A stretch of 64,000 bases of DNA, taken from Patiria miniata. Its lineage: Eukaryota; Echinodermata; Asteroidea; Valvatida; Asterinidae. Within the stretch, counting starts at the first letter, position 1. Each line of letters opens with the position of its first letter. The translations under genes and the position numbers were made by a program. The notes beneath the pieces are model-generated. The model ran no database searches and was not told the DNA's origin. It was given only the letters and a program-made list of their open reading frames with translations. Below, piece after piece: positions 1-11,784 of this stretch. The stretch lies in contig NW_024037074.1 in NCBI RefSeq assembly GCF_015706575.1, positions 26,277,334-26,341,333 on the forward strand, in the 5' to 3' direction.

Positions 1-550
1 CTGAGATGGCCGTATGATCAAATATCTTTCTTAAGACATACTCTGACTGTGTGCCAAATGCCATGCTTGTATCATCAAAGGCGCAATTCCCCCTAATATT
101 TCCCCTATCTGCCCCACTAAAAGGGGCTGGAAAAAAATAATAAAATAAGACACCAATCGGCAGCATGGGAAAACTCGCGGTTGATTTTGGATACCTGTTG
201 ATTTGGGAGTGTTTTATGGAGGGGTTTTGGAGGGGTGTTGTTCTTTGTAACATTTGCTTTTGCCGGGTTTTTGTGTGTGTGGTTTTTTTTTTTTTTGGGG
301 GGGGGGTTCAGCTCAACAGTGTATCATGCCCCCATTCGCGTTCTATTTACTTACATGACACAACACTCGCCTATTCAACACTTACAAACAGCCAGCTCAT
401 ATGCGATCATGTTTGCACCGACGATCTCATAGGTAAACATGAACACCTTGATAGCGTTATTTTGTATGATAGGAAGCGTACATTGTGAATGCTAAATGAC
501 GAATCCTGCATGTTGACGTGGATGAAAAGAAATGCAATAATATGAGGATA
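1..550. other. Non-coding stretch with a T14-G10 junction at 283-306
   Basis: No gene is supported. Open frames here run through GT-rich low-complexity sequence. The notable feature is (GT)n, then about 14 T, then about 10 G at 283-306, the first of several T-run/G-run junctions in the window. Confidence 0.6.
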
Positions 551-735
551 CTTCGCCCTTTTAGAAGAATAATAGTAACAAGAAATTTATGGATAGTTTG
601 CACCTTTTTTCTGAAGAAAAAAATAGTAACAAAAATTTCAATGCATAAAGCTTGCACTTTTTTCCCTGAAGAAATAAATAGTAACAACTTTCTATGGGTA
701 GCTTGCCTTTTTTTCCATGAAAAAGGGACAAATCC
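551..735 (+). repeat. Degenerate ~53-bp minisatellite, 3-4 units
   Basis: The block AATAGTAACAA recurs near 571, 622 and 677 (spacing about 51 and 55 bases). Each copy is followed by a short T/A-rich piece and AGCTTGCAC or AGTTTGCACC, then a T run and CTGAAGAA. A fourth, weaker unit follows to about 735. Open frames through it on both strands are repeat artefacts. Confidence 0.75.
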
Positions 736-2489
736 AAATAGTGCACGTGCTCAAACATGATCTTTGTTAAAAAATATGATGATATGATAATACAAGGCAA
801 AAAGCGTAGATAGCTAAACTTTTTTGAAATAGAAAATGACACTGCAGACGATTCAAACATGCTCTTTATAATATAAGATTGTCCATTTCCCTTTATTCAT
901 CAACATTTCCAAGACTTTGAATGACAATAAAATGCTAAGTATATTGGTTTACCTCTTATTCCTCGCGACTGTGAAATAACTGCAATTGCGCGAAAGTGAG
1001 ACTCCTTTTTGCCTTCGACTGGCGAGCGGAAAGGAGAAAATAAGAAAACAATTTATTATTCCCAACCAACGAGAGATCTCAAGGGACTCTCGCCTGGCAA
1101 AAAAAGCAGGAGGTTCACTGACCTAGTCAGGTGTTTTGACCCCCGAGTGTAACCTGTCTAGCCTCTTGGATAACCGAGTAAAAAAAACAAAGAGCCCTCG
1201 GATTTCATTAATAAGCAGCCGGCTGCGCCGAGGCTGACTGACTCTCCCCCGCTACTCGATAGATCCCGGGCACAATTCCCCGTACCTTCCCGCGGCCCGA
1301 CCGACGTTCTTCTGACGCTAATCAACGCTTCTTCCCCACGTCTCCGGGGACAAAGTATGGTTCAAAAGGGGGGATATTATAACGCGGGATTATTGTCCCG
1401 GCTTTCCTGTCCCGTTCAATATCATTTTGACATAAACTAATGGCACTGCGGCCCTAGAGCGAGTTACATAAATTACATTATTCACTCGTGGGTATAGCGG
1501 GGATCGTGCATGCCGGCTGGTGCGGGCTGCATAAGCTCTCTTTACTCGTGGAAGTTGCGAGCGAGTGCATTGGGGGAGGTACGGCCTGGCCCGTGGCGGG
1601 ATTCACGGTAGATGAGCCAGATCGCAACCCACCAGTGGAACGATGCATTTGGCATCTTGGCAAGACGACACTGCCAGGTCGTTGCCACCATATATTCACA
1701 GCATCTTTCAAGTATATCTGGACATTTGCGTGGACGGCACATCCCGCCAGATCTCATCAGTGTCAATCCTTATAAGGAGTGTATGGCCAACCATAAGCAG
1801 CGTAATATTGCGCACGCTGCTTACACACGATCAACTTAACTGCAGTGTAGCAATCGTTGGGAAGTGAATGAAACCAAACTAAAAGGAAATCAACTCCGAC
1901 AACGGTCCCCTTACCTTTTGCTTTAGTTGTTCAATCCCAACAGAATGTTTTTCCAAGCTGCCAAAAATCATACATCTTTATTTCACTGCAATCAGTTGGG
2001 ATTTTTGTAAAGTGCCACATGGACGAGGTTTTTAGCGTCGCACTCATTGTCCAAATCACCCCTCAATTTGTTATTCGACGGGGGGATGTTGTTGAATAAC
2101 GTGTGACGGAAAGGCATCGTCACTCGTACATCATCGCCACGGCAAAAAGCCTCTATTCATTTAAACAAGGAGCTACAACTAAATGTATATGCCATGAACT
2201 TGCACTGAACTAACAGCTAATAGTTTGTCCGATGATTAGGGTGTCATGTACGTTTATTGCAGCGGTAAATTTAAACCAGACCTTTCTTTTATTAAATCAA
2301 AGTGTTTCTGTCCTACTCTGTTATTGAGGGTCCTGAAGAATAAGTGTCTCAAACGGTGAAATACATCAAACAAAGTTGTTCTGTTCACATCAAAGATAAA
2401 ATATCAGGATGAAACATTTTCTACTGACTTTTGTCAAAGTGCTCTATGCCTTTCATTGTTTTACTCTCAACGTGCTATCTATACCTGAA
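736..2489. other. Intergenic stretch, no gene seen
   Basis: A moderately GC-rich patch lies at about 1190-1340, and overlapping 70-95-codon frames occur on both strands at 1480-1870 with no recognisable family. The rest is AT-rich and unremarkable. Confidence 0.5.
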
Positions 2490-2696
2490 CCAAATTGCAC
2501 TAAACAAAATGTTGGGCAACTGTGTTGGCGTTTGCCAATGTTGGTCAGCGTACAAACTGCCCACATTGGGCAAATTTTGGCCAAAACGTCACTGTCAAAT
2601 CTTAGCTGGATTAACCAACAATCGAGGTGACGTCAAACTAATGTTGGGTAAATTGCCCAACCTTTTTTTTTTTGCCTAACTTATTTTGGGTGTGCT
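2490..2696. mobile_element. Possible MITE with TTGGGCAA motifs
   Basis: The block starts near GCACTAAACAAAATG and ends near ATTTTGGGTGTGC, giving roughly inverted ends of about 24 bases (GCAC..AAAAT..GGCAA). Inside, TTGGGCAA/TTGCCCAA occurs repeatedly in both orientations. No clear target duplication was found, so this is a tentative non-autonomous DNA element. Confidence 0.35.
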
Positions 2697-4328
2697 AATA
2701 CACTGAGCTGTACTGATATTGCTACTATATGAATTTACAGTGAATTTTTTTTTTCAGTTGATAACCTTTCAATACTTTATTAAAGGTAATGTACAACATC
2801 TGCACACATTAAAAAAAAAAACTACAAATTTTATGAAATACCTTACTTGACTTTAAGTGAATAATAGTCTGAAGCATCCTGTGAAATTATGGCACCTGGT
2901 ATGCTGTCATTTTCAAGAAAGGTCGAATTTCTGTTTCAATTTCTAACGATGGTTATGGCCAACCATCGTTGGAAAAAAAATGACTCATTTTCAAATACTG
3001 CCCCGAATTCACCAAATTTAGTTAGATCACATTTTATTTGCATTCGGTTACACATCCGTGAACGGGTGCGAAACAGCTAGTATGGTTCCCTGACCTGACA
3101 ATTTGCTGACGTCTATAAATTGCTGTTTCGTCTGAACTTCGGGTCAGGGCACCAGACTGCAAGAACAGCATTTTTCTTGGTTTTTCCAGCATCCATTCCA
3201 TGAACACAAAACTTTAAACAGGTCAGTGTGAGAAAGGTTGCTATGTAATTCTAACCCCCAAATCCGTCCATTTCTGAAAATTACAATTAAACAGTTGTGA
3301 ATATTACGTTGAAACTTGAAAAGTTTTGGTTGAATCTGGTTTATTCAACAGGGGTGTTATAAATACAACGTTATATAAAACCCGATAGTTGACAGTGCTA
3401 CTCTCATATCATATCACATCTTTTATCTTGCAGATGTCAGTGACTCTGTCACCTTTTGAACCGATGATATGACCATCGAACCATCTGTTATCCTGTAAGT
3501 GTGCTGTTACAAAACCCGATCGCTCAGATTCGCGTGGGTGGGAGACAAAAACATAAGAAACCTTTGAAAATATCCATGGATTTACACCTTGTCTTGTCAG
3601 TAACCGAACCGGGTGAGAAAACGAGAATCATCGGACTGCATTATATGCGCCGCTAAGTGATCGCATTTTGCTGATATTAGAAAAGACGGCCACCATAGCG
3701 TATTTTAGCTACAGCGCAGCTACCCTTGGGCAGGAGAATTTACATGTCACCCTGCACGTTAGAATGAGAGTGAAGGATATGAACAAAACCTAACCTGCAT
3801 GCCGTTTCAAAGTGATGATGCTTCAGCGAAATTCAGTTAAAAGGGGAAAAAAAAATCTGATTTGCGCGGGACGAATCCGTGAAGGGTTCCCCGGGTAATT
3901 CCCTCGCTCACCGGCTTACCTGTAAAGGATACAATGCGTCCATCAACGCGACATGCACACCGGGCCGTGCCGTGACAGCATGCCACGCACAACCCTATCC
4001 AAACACCCGACTGGATTTTCAGCCCGCCCGCCAAACACCACGCATAAGATGGTTTTTCCCCCTCGCTAACCGAGCGAACTGATATAGTATCCTCCCGAGT
4101 CTTATTGTGTCTCTCTGCGTTCTATCCAGGTCGCTGACTTGGCGGGAATTAGCTCCGAGAAGTCGCAGCCGTACTTTTTTTCCTTTTTGGCCGGAGTGCA
4201 AGGAACTGCGGACTTCTAAAGGCTTAAAATTCGAATTGTTTGATTTTCTGCCTTCTTTTTGTTTTACCAAGAACATGAACAATGTTTCGCTGACATTGGT
4301 ATACCGGTACTATGAAGTTCAACCCTCC
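2697..4328. other. Intergenic stretch, no gene seen
   Basis: Poly(A)/poly(T) runs and a CpG-richer patch near 3870-4030. A splice-like pair (TTGCAG at 3428-3433, GTAAGT at 3495-3500) brackets 61 bases that have stops in every frame, so no coding exon is called. Confidence 0.5.
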
Positions 4329-4624
4329 TATATGCAAACATACGTTCTGTGCCAAGTAGTCCTTTCAGTAAAAATCAATCGATTGTTTTCAACAGTTAAG
4401 AATTCCCAGCCTATACATAAAGCAAGATTGGCTGGCCGTGACTATTTATGCAACTCGATACAGCTTTGCTTTGACTGTGGGTAATTGATAAGCCAGCTGT
4501 GCCCACAACGTGCCCGCTTTGTCTGCTCATGGTCTGTTGACTGAGTTTGACTAGTCACAGTGCTTGCTTGACAGATGATCTGACTGCTGTTGACTAGCCT
4601 GTGTTAAAAGTAGAGCAGGGGAAG
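4329..4624 (+). repeat. Unclassified dispersed repeat, copy A
   Basis: This matches the reverse complement of 41907-42232 over its whole length by eye. Shared blocks in order include TATGCAAACATAC, TTCTGTGCCAAGT, GTCCTTTCAGT, TTTTCAACAGTTAA, GAATTCCCAGC, GCTTTGACTGT, GATAAGCCAGCTGTGCCCA, CACAGTGCTTGCTTGA and GACTAGCCTGTGT. Similarity stops sharply on both sides. It has no evident tRNA head, coding capacity or long inverted ends, so it belongs to an interspersed family I cannot name. TTTGACT/TTGACT motifs recur inside it. Confidence 0.8.
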
Positions 4625-4640
4625 TGGATGGACATTTGAT

Positions 4641-4708
4641 ATGAGGTCATTCTATGACTTGATAGGCCTAAGGATGAGGTCATTATTTATGACTTGATAG
4701 GCCTAAGG
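4641..4708 (+). repeat. Tandem duplication of a ~34-bp unit
   Basis: Two adjacent units, 4641-4673 and 4674-4708, both start ATGAGGTCATT and end GACTTGATAGGCCTAAGG. They differ by a few inserted or changed bases. It sits just downstream of dispersed repeat copy A. Confidence 0.85.
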
Positions 4709-7381
4709 ATCCTTTGAATGCCTGGTTTGCATCTGATGTTCTGATAGGTATAGGTATAGGTAATTATGTGCTGCACCTTTAAGACAAATCTCACCATGAA
4801 CGACACAATTTAATCCTTGAATTTCTCAATTACAACTCATCCGAGGTTTGTATCAGGAAATGTTTACAGGAATTTGTTTCTATCGGTTCGAACTTTGTAG
4901 GTGATGGTGTCAATGGCTTTAACCTCGCGGCCAACTTGAACAGAGGATACAACAGGCGTTCAAGGACGGGTTTTAATACGTGCCACAAATCAGGACAGGA
5001 GCTCAAATAACGCGACCTGCCCGTATCTGAACAGCTATAAAGGGGTAAAGGGTTCAACACCACACACGAACGCCAGGCCAGGAACACCGGAGGAAACGAG
5101 GTCCCTCGTATGAGAAGAGTGCCCCGGATAAAAAAAACCTCTGCATGCATCTGGAAGCGAATTCAAGTCGGGTTTTTTTCTCGCATTATTCCTTGGGATC
5201 ATGTGTGGAGTGGGTAGGATCAATGCATATGCGTAATCCCACTCAACTATTTTTGACCGTGCCCCAGACGATTCAGACCCGTGTCTACATCAGGGGAATT
5301 AATAAACATCTATGAGCTATACTTTCGTCACAGTTACTAGGGCAACTAAACTTAAATGTTGGCGACATTTATTTGAGACTTTAAGAGAGCTGTTTGACGT
5401 GTGCTTTTCAAATTGAAGATTGTAAATTTTGTCAAGTTAATGTTGCATATTCTTAATAAAAACATTAATTGTCTAGGTTCTTGTAAGCAGCTTGGTGCAT
5501 GTCAGCAGAGTAGGAGGATTTCTTTATGTATTTGTGAAGCCAATTGGGCAGTTGATGATTTTGAAGCGGGGTGTCATTTCGTATTAGGTAAATGGCCGTC
5601 CACATTCTACATCAGAGGAAATTCTGATGTTTAAGACCAACATACCATTTTTCAATATGTTAATGAATGTAAGACAAACTCACATGGCAAACAGTGCAGT
5701 GTTTTTTTCTGTTCTTTTTTTATAGTAAACAGAATGGTGGTGAGAAAATGAAGATGATGACAACAAAGATAAGATCGACGAAAATACTGTAACAGTCACA
5801 TTGTAATGACGGACGACCATGGATCAAATTCCACTGTTCCCAAATCAATGTCCAGTCAACGACCCTGTAGTTTTCTGAAGTTAAAATAAACGACAACACT
5901 GATCACAACGTTGATGACAGCGAAACGACGAGGATAACGACGATGACAACGAGAGGACACAAAGACGATACGATGACGACAGCAATTGAATAAAAACAAC
6001 AACACGACGACACTGACGCCATTGGGGACATGGACAGCATAATAGACCCAGCTAAAGACAATAAAAACGAACGGTGTCCGTCGCATGTGATATGTCTCTC
6101 ACAATACAGCCACACAGATAATCACTACTGGGCGGTTCCCAGCCCAGCTCGGATCGTTTGAGTCAGATTACTAGTAAACGCCCAAGCCTAGTGACAAACT
6201 GCGAACATCTGGCACTATACACACCTGGGCCTTTATAACCTCATTAAAACAACTACGGATTTAGATCGGTGAGAGTTTCCCCTGAAAATAACCCAAAATC
6301 TATTGGAGAGTTACAGGTACGTTTATGTACTACGTTCGTTATGGGAGGAGAGCTCACATTTTAGCGAAATTCTTCAATATTCAGTTTCCTCACCTTTTCA
6401 CATTTGTGGGCTTGAAAGGCAACAACATTACGGTGAAAGTTTAAGCTCAGCAGATGCTCGACTACTGGAGAGAACTTTAATTTTCGTCCACTGTCGTTAT
6501 CATGAACTAAGAGAAACTCTTTTTGAAGCACATATTTTATATTTTTAAGTGCATAAGTGTAATCACCTTTCTTTCGCACAAATGATCCATTTATTAAACA
6601 GCATATATGCATGCCTCTACTGAAAGTTTGGCCCATTATCCTGAAGTATCACATGAGAAATTGGGTAGTTGTCTGAAGAATTTGCGAGCTTAAAATTGCA
6701 TTTTGTGTTCAAAAGTTACTTTCAGATTGGCGTGTAGGTTTCGTTTTCGACGATGCTCTACTTTTGTTTCAATGTTCAGACTGAACTACCATGAAGACAG
6801 CAATGCGAACATTAACCACTTCAGCTCACTTTTTGTGGTTATTACCAGGGATTGCGTTTCGAATACTCGTATGATGCCCTACTAAAGTTACGAATTTCTT
6901 CCTACCAGCCCCAAATTTCTTGGGCGTTGTCATGTTTGTTTAGTATCGTGGTGACAGATTTGTGGAGTTGGGGCTACTTTTTTATCACAGCAGGTCGCAT
7001 TTCCTTTAAATTGTGGACAATTAGATACTTAGACAATTATGGAGAAAGGATGGGACTCGAATTGCAATCATACACCGCAGTGTCATATGTCCATTGTCAG
7101 AAACACCTGAATGTTACAAACACCGTCAGTGTATAAGTTTACAAGCTTTTATCCCTTTTTTTGCGGAACATGAACAAATACTGAGTGTGACATGGATTAC
7201 TGAAGAGTAATTTGGTACCCAATAAGGACCTTCTGCCGATAAACTGACAAGGTTATGCGAAACGAAAACGTGTTGCATTAATACAAGTCGTTGCTCCATT
7301 ATCAAGTACCCCCAAAAAAACACCACCGAATAGGCCTCTTTGGATTATTGGCCCTTAGCACATACAGAATGGATGGGCGAT
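4709..7381. other. Intergenic stretch with a degenerate ACGACGATGAC run
   Basis: At about 5750-6010 there is a purine-rich, degenerate trinucleotide-like run (GATGAC, ACGACG, ACAACA) whose minus-strand frames are artefacts. The other small frames, at 5400-5634 and 6300-7140, match nothing I know. Confidence 0.5.
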
Positions 7382-7550
7382 AATGGATAATCATGGCATA
7401 CTAAGGCGGGCATCGTGGCCGGGTGTCAGTATCCACTGTCAAGGGCCACTTCGGAGCATTAGCTCTGCACTTCGAGAAAAAAAATGGATAATCATAACGT
7501 GAATGTTGCATGATTGTGTACCGGGTCGCATGTCCATTATCAGGGGCCAC
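7382..7550 (+). repeat. Diverged ~101-bp tandem duplication
   Basis: AATGGATAATCAT starts at 7382 and again at 7483. Each copy is followed at similar spacing by a GGGT block, TCCA(C/T)T(G/A)TCA and GGGGCCAC or AGGGCCAC. The units are well diverged between the shared blocks. Confidence 0.55.
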
Positions 7551-8439
7551 AATGACCAAGCGGGCACCCTGATTATGTACGCTCGATACTGACTCCATCC
7601 CAGGGTATACTTCCTCGGCCCCAGGGAGTCGACCCTCGTGCATTGATGTTTTATTAGATATGATCCGCGGTGTTTTATTTCAACTTACGAAGGAAACATG
7701 CATAAATTGCGCATTACCATACCGCATTCATTACCAGCCTGTAATACAAATTTATGCTCATGAAAATAGAACAAGTGAATATTTTTCGGTATATTTTTTA
7801 CGATACACTGACGGGGATACAAGAGAGACACACTCGAAGTGACGTCGGTAACGTCTATAATACCAAATACAGTGTATATGAAATCAGTGACCAACAAAAG
7901 AATGAAACCAAAATAAATTTGAAAATCCATGAAAAAAAACACAATGTACCTAGTGACATGACATAAAACATAACAGCGGAATTTATGATTTAGTTTTATT
8001 ATTATTATTACAACCCCGCTTGCAGTCATAATGGTAACAAATTAACCCCCATTATACAACTGTTTACGTAAACATTTCTTTTTTGTTTCCAATTAGGAAA
8101 ATACGAATGCATGCTTTGAAGGTATATTATTATACAGTCGTTAAAGAGTCGTCGGGCCTGTTAACATGGTCTCCTTCCCTACCCCTGCCGTTGGCCAATG
8201 CACCCAACCTAACTAATTAACACTATCAGCTTACAGTGCAAACGATGATATGCATGCATACATCTTTTCATTTTCACAACATGCATTCATAATCACACAT
8301 TTTACAAGATGGTTATTATGAGTGTCCTCCTTGTGAACAAAAAGGGAAGAGGGAAAAAAGGGTAGTAGGGGAATATTTGGGGACGGGGCCGGAGGCTAGT
8401 GCCTCCTACTGGGGGCGTGCCCTTTTTTGATATGATGTT
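7551..8439. other. Intergenic stretch, no gene seen
   Basis: AT-rich; a short (ATT)n run near 7998-8010 and a G-rich patch at about 8340-8410 (GGGGACGGGGCC, then CTACTGGGGGCG) that may be a decayed transposon end. Confidence 0.5.
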
Positions 8440-8600
8440 AAAATTCTTTAGTAGAAACCGGACTTACATTCCGGGGTTTTTCCTCTCAACTCTAAAAGTG
8501 GGTCTTTCCTCACTTTCTTCTTTATTTACGCTTATCCAGTGCTTCCGAGCAACTGCAGTGCCATTGAGGAACCAATTCTTTGTGTTATTACCAAAACATA
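8440..8600 (+). mobile_element. SINE family 1, 5'-truncated copy
   Basis: No tRNA-like head is present, but the body matches the full copies at 12523-12798 and 22690-22976: a short hairpin (CCGG-containing, 8456-8476), TTTTTCCTCTCAACTCTAAAA, a TCTT-rich part, then GAGCAACTGCAGTGCC and TGAGGAA. It is more diverged than the full copies. The hairpin pairs remain complementary although the bases differ. Confidence 0.6.
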
Positions 8601-9896
8601 TATATTTAAATTATAGTATGCCACAAGAGATGACAATTTGCTGAAACGCTTAGGACATGAATTTCATGCACAGCGTGCCAAAAAGAAATTATGGTACACT
8701 TGGTAACCACCGTCTTTCGCATCTTGAGTTTATATGTAGTGTTTTAGTGCAGAAAAATCACTCCACACTATACTGAAACTATAGGGCCAAGACTCTCATA
8801 GAGTGAAGTGTTTCTTTAAACTCTTTCAATCTAAAAGAGTAATTTCTTACTCTAAATTTTTCTGTCGCTGTAATCAATAGTCTATGCAATATCCCTCACA
8901 CAGCAAAGGTATAATGATATGCGAGCAGATTCGACGATTAATTATGCAAAACAAGACTGCGTCTTGACCTCGAGTTTCTGACCATTCAGCGGGCGCCTTC
9001 TATCTAGTCTTCGGTAACCAAGTTGCTGTATTAATAACAAAAACATAGTATCCAAATTGACTAATCAACAGCTTAGTCCACATTTCTGATTGAAATGATA
9101 TCACGTTTCTAAAGTCGACTCCGATTGGCTGGCGCGCGGGGTCACATAAAATTTGCATGTTAGGATATATCATGCAGACGTTCGACCGTGGCTCTGCACA
9201 CTTTGGATCCTCAGACTAATAATCAGTGGGTGATACAGTGAATTTCACTTTTTGAAATAAGGGTTTGAATTCGGTTCGATATGACAATGTCTTATACATA
9301 CTGTTGCCTAACATAACTATAGTCTTCCTTTACATAAACTTGGAAGCAAAATCTCTAGCTTTTCTTCCATTACAATGTCATCTTCCCTTCTTTATATTTA
9401 TTCCACAGTCTTAAAGAGCCATGTCCAGGTTGTTAGGCTCCCTAGAAACTTCAGAAACTATCTTATTATATAGGCCCCCATCCGATTATCCAGCATCAAA
9501 CAAGAATGCCAAGCTATAGGGAATAGCGAACCTCATTAATTTTTCATTTAGGAAAAGCGAGAACAAGAGCACATGGCCATGTAGCCTGTAGGCATTTGCA
9601 GTATTGACATTATGAAATGAAACTTTTTCTCCCTCGGTGGCTCGCAGCCCTCCACCGCCAGTCGATTTGCAAATAACGTTTGATTTCTCGGCGGGCAAAG
9701 AACAATCCCGGCAGCCATTTTCCCTCAATACAAAATGTAACTGTTTTTAATACCGTGCAGGATTGAGTCTCGTGGATACTCGTGTGAACCGAATGTTTCT
9801 CGGCGGGATTAACATTTTAGGAGAAAACAACATTCCCCGCATGATTATGCTTTATCATGGATCGAATGATGGAACCATGCAGACGACGTACATGTA
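8601..9896. other. Intergenic stretch, no gene seen
   Basis: No repeat with a second copy in the window was found. Small frames at 9486-9728 match no family I recognise. Confidence 0.45.
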
Positions 9897-10121
9897 CACT
9901 CTAAAAACTATGTTTAGCAATTAAACACAATTTTGCTATCACTTCTTTCTAAACATGTTTAGAAGCTAAACATTATGTGCTCGATTCCTAAACATCAATG
10001 TTTAATTACTAAACACTATCCATCAATACTCTAAACATGTTTAGTATTTAAACATGTTTACAAACTGACAGCAAGAAAGTGTTTAGAGAGGTGTTTAATT
10101 GCTAAACCCAGTTTTGCAGTG
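9897..10121. mobile_element. MITE of 225 bp with ~32-bp inverted ends and TA target duplication
   Basis: The left end begins CACTCTAAAAACTATGTTTA; the right end, reverse complemented, begins CACTGCAAAACTGGGTTTA. Both continue GCAATTAAACAC. TA flanks both sides (9895-9896 and 10122-10123), as in Tc1/mariner-type insertion. The interior is full of TTTAG/TAAACA motifs, including the perfect palindrome CTAAACATGTTTAG at 9949-9962 and 10031-10044. No coding capacity. The superfamily is inferred from the TA duplication and CACTSY-type end. Confidence 0.8.
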
Positions 10122-10828
10122 TACACGCCTGAAGATACCTCCTCGGTATTATCGGGAAAGGATACTCCAACCGATATCTCTTGAAAAGCTAACATGAATG
10201 ATCATGATTTAAACATGATACATCCGATACGATTTATATAAGAACATGAAAGATGGAGAGGGCAGAGTAAAAAAAAAACCAGACGAAACTGGACGGAAAA
10301 TAAGTTACCAGCCTAAGTTACCTTTTTGTTGTCTGTGTGGTTATTCATCTGCCATATGTGCATGCCTTCCCGGCCATGCATTCGTGTTTATTAAAGACCC
10401 CGATATTTCCATAAAACCAATTTTGATGGCTTACACGACGAGGTTCATTATTGTTAGAGCAGCAGAACATAATTGGTGAATTAGATCAGTCAAACCATCA
10501 ATGTCTGAACTGCGACTAGACAAAGAACCGCTTTATGGTCCATTAATGTTTCATAAACAAAAGTGGAACATGCACAGTTTACGATTGATGACGGCTATAA
10601 TTTTCGTTAAACTGATACTGAAAATTCGCCAGATTCGACGACTGAGCATTTTTTTTTTGCGTTTAAAAGTGGTGCATTTCATTCTCCTTCCTCGAACGTG
10701 TCTGAAGTTAGAATCCCGCCAGGGCCATAGCGAAGAGTAAGATGATATAGGAGAATTCCAATGTCATGAACAAGATATGTCTTTTTTACACACAAAAATG
10801 TATTTCATTCACAAGTGACAATAAGGTA
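10122..10828. other. Spacer between two MITEs, no gene seen
   Basis: Two small plus-strand frames (10246-10479, 10501-10740) match no known family. CATGAT/ATCATG palindromic fragments occur near 10195-10220. Confidence 0.45.
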
Positions 10829-11454
10829 CACTCTTAAAAGTTCCTGCAGGTCAGATTGACCCGGAATCCGTTCTATTTGGCCTACTACTTTTCAGGGTCA
10901 AAAAGGATAATTTACCGAGTCATTCTTAAAAAGGACTATACAGGTGAGTCACTATACAGGTGAGCCCTTTCAAAATCTAGGATACGAAAGCCTAATTCAT
11001 AGGCTTTCTTTTAGTACAAGAATCATTCAAAGCACTTTTCAAGTTACGGAAATTTAAACACAACCTCCGTTTTAAAGTTCTGTCCACGGATCACAAGAAT
11101 GTAAGTGTTCTTTCAGCAAAATGAAAACAAATCACACATGGATGTGTGTGACTGTTTTCGTTTTGCTGAAAGAACGCACACCTTTTTTTGTGATCCGTGG
11201 ACAGAACCTTAAAACGGTGGTTGTGTTTAAAATTCCGCAACTTAAAAAGTACATGATTAGTGATCTTAATGATCCTTCTAATAAAAGAAAGTTTAGGAAG
11301 TGGGCTTTCGTATCCTAGATTTGGAAAGGGCTACATGCAGAACTTCACTAAAATAATGGTCCCGACATTTGTGTTTGGCTTTTTTTGGCTCACCCTGTAC
11401 ATACCAAATAGAACACAGAGTCTGGGTCAATATGACGCGGGATTTTTAAGAGCG
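10829..11454. mobile_element. Long-hairpin MITE (626 bp, arms ~300 bp) with TA flanks
   Basis: The sequence folds back on itself about a centre near 11143. The outer ends are CACTCTTAAAAGTTCC and, in reverse complement, CGCTCTTAAAAATCCC; both continue to GTCA(G/T)ATTGACCC and TTCTATTTGG. The inner arms are nearly identical: CCGTTTTAA, GTTCTGTCCACGGATCACAA and GTTCTTTCAGCAAAA occur in both. TA lies at both outer edges (10827-10828, 11455-11456). Open frames inside are by-products. It is a non-autonomous DNA element of probable Tc1/mariner type, sharing the CACTCT terminus with its neighbour at 9897-10121. Such arms would give long double-stranded RNA if transcribed through. Confidence 0.8.
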
Positions 11455-11640
11455 TATAATAAGTAAGCACATTTAAACAAGGTCGAGGGCCAAAATGTTA
11501 TGTGACATGTGTTACTGTTCATATCCAGCTCTGAACTGCTTTGTGGTCGGCAGCTCAATTTGCTAAGTTGTATTTGCGGCTCCATGAAATCGGGCTCGTA
11601 TATTGCTACACTGGTAATAAATAGTAAGTCAGGTTAGTAT

Positions 11641-11784
11641 ACAAATAATGAATGGTTATGAGTACAATGGTAAGAATAATTTCATTCGGTGACAGAGGTG
11701 AAGTCGAGTGGAATGGAACATGCCAACTGTCACCGAATGAAATTATTCTTTCCATTGCACGAATGTGAAACATCCATTATTTGT
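11641..11784. repeat. Compact inverted repeat (144 bp, 31-bp near-perfect inner arms)
   Basis: The inner arms, 11665-11695 and 11727-11757, are complementary with one mismatch (CAATGG, GAATAATTTCATTCGGTGACAG). Weaker complementarity continues outward to ACAAATAATG at 11641 and CATTATTTGT ending at 11784. The loop is about 31 bases. It is probably another small inverted-repeat element; it could also fold as a long hairpin RNA. Confidence 0.75.

Noticed and set aside
3434-3494. Splice-like exon (TTGCAG before, GTAAGT after)
   Set aside because: All three frames contain stops and nothing nearby forms a partner exon. A non-coding exon is possible but unsupported.
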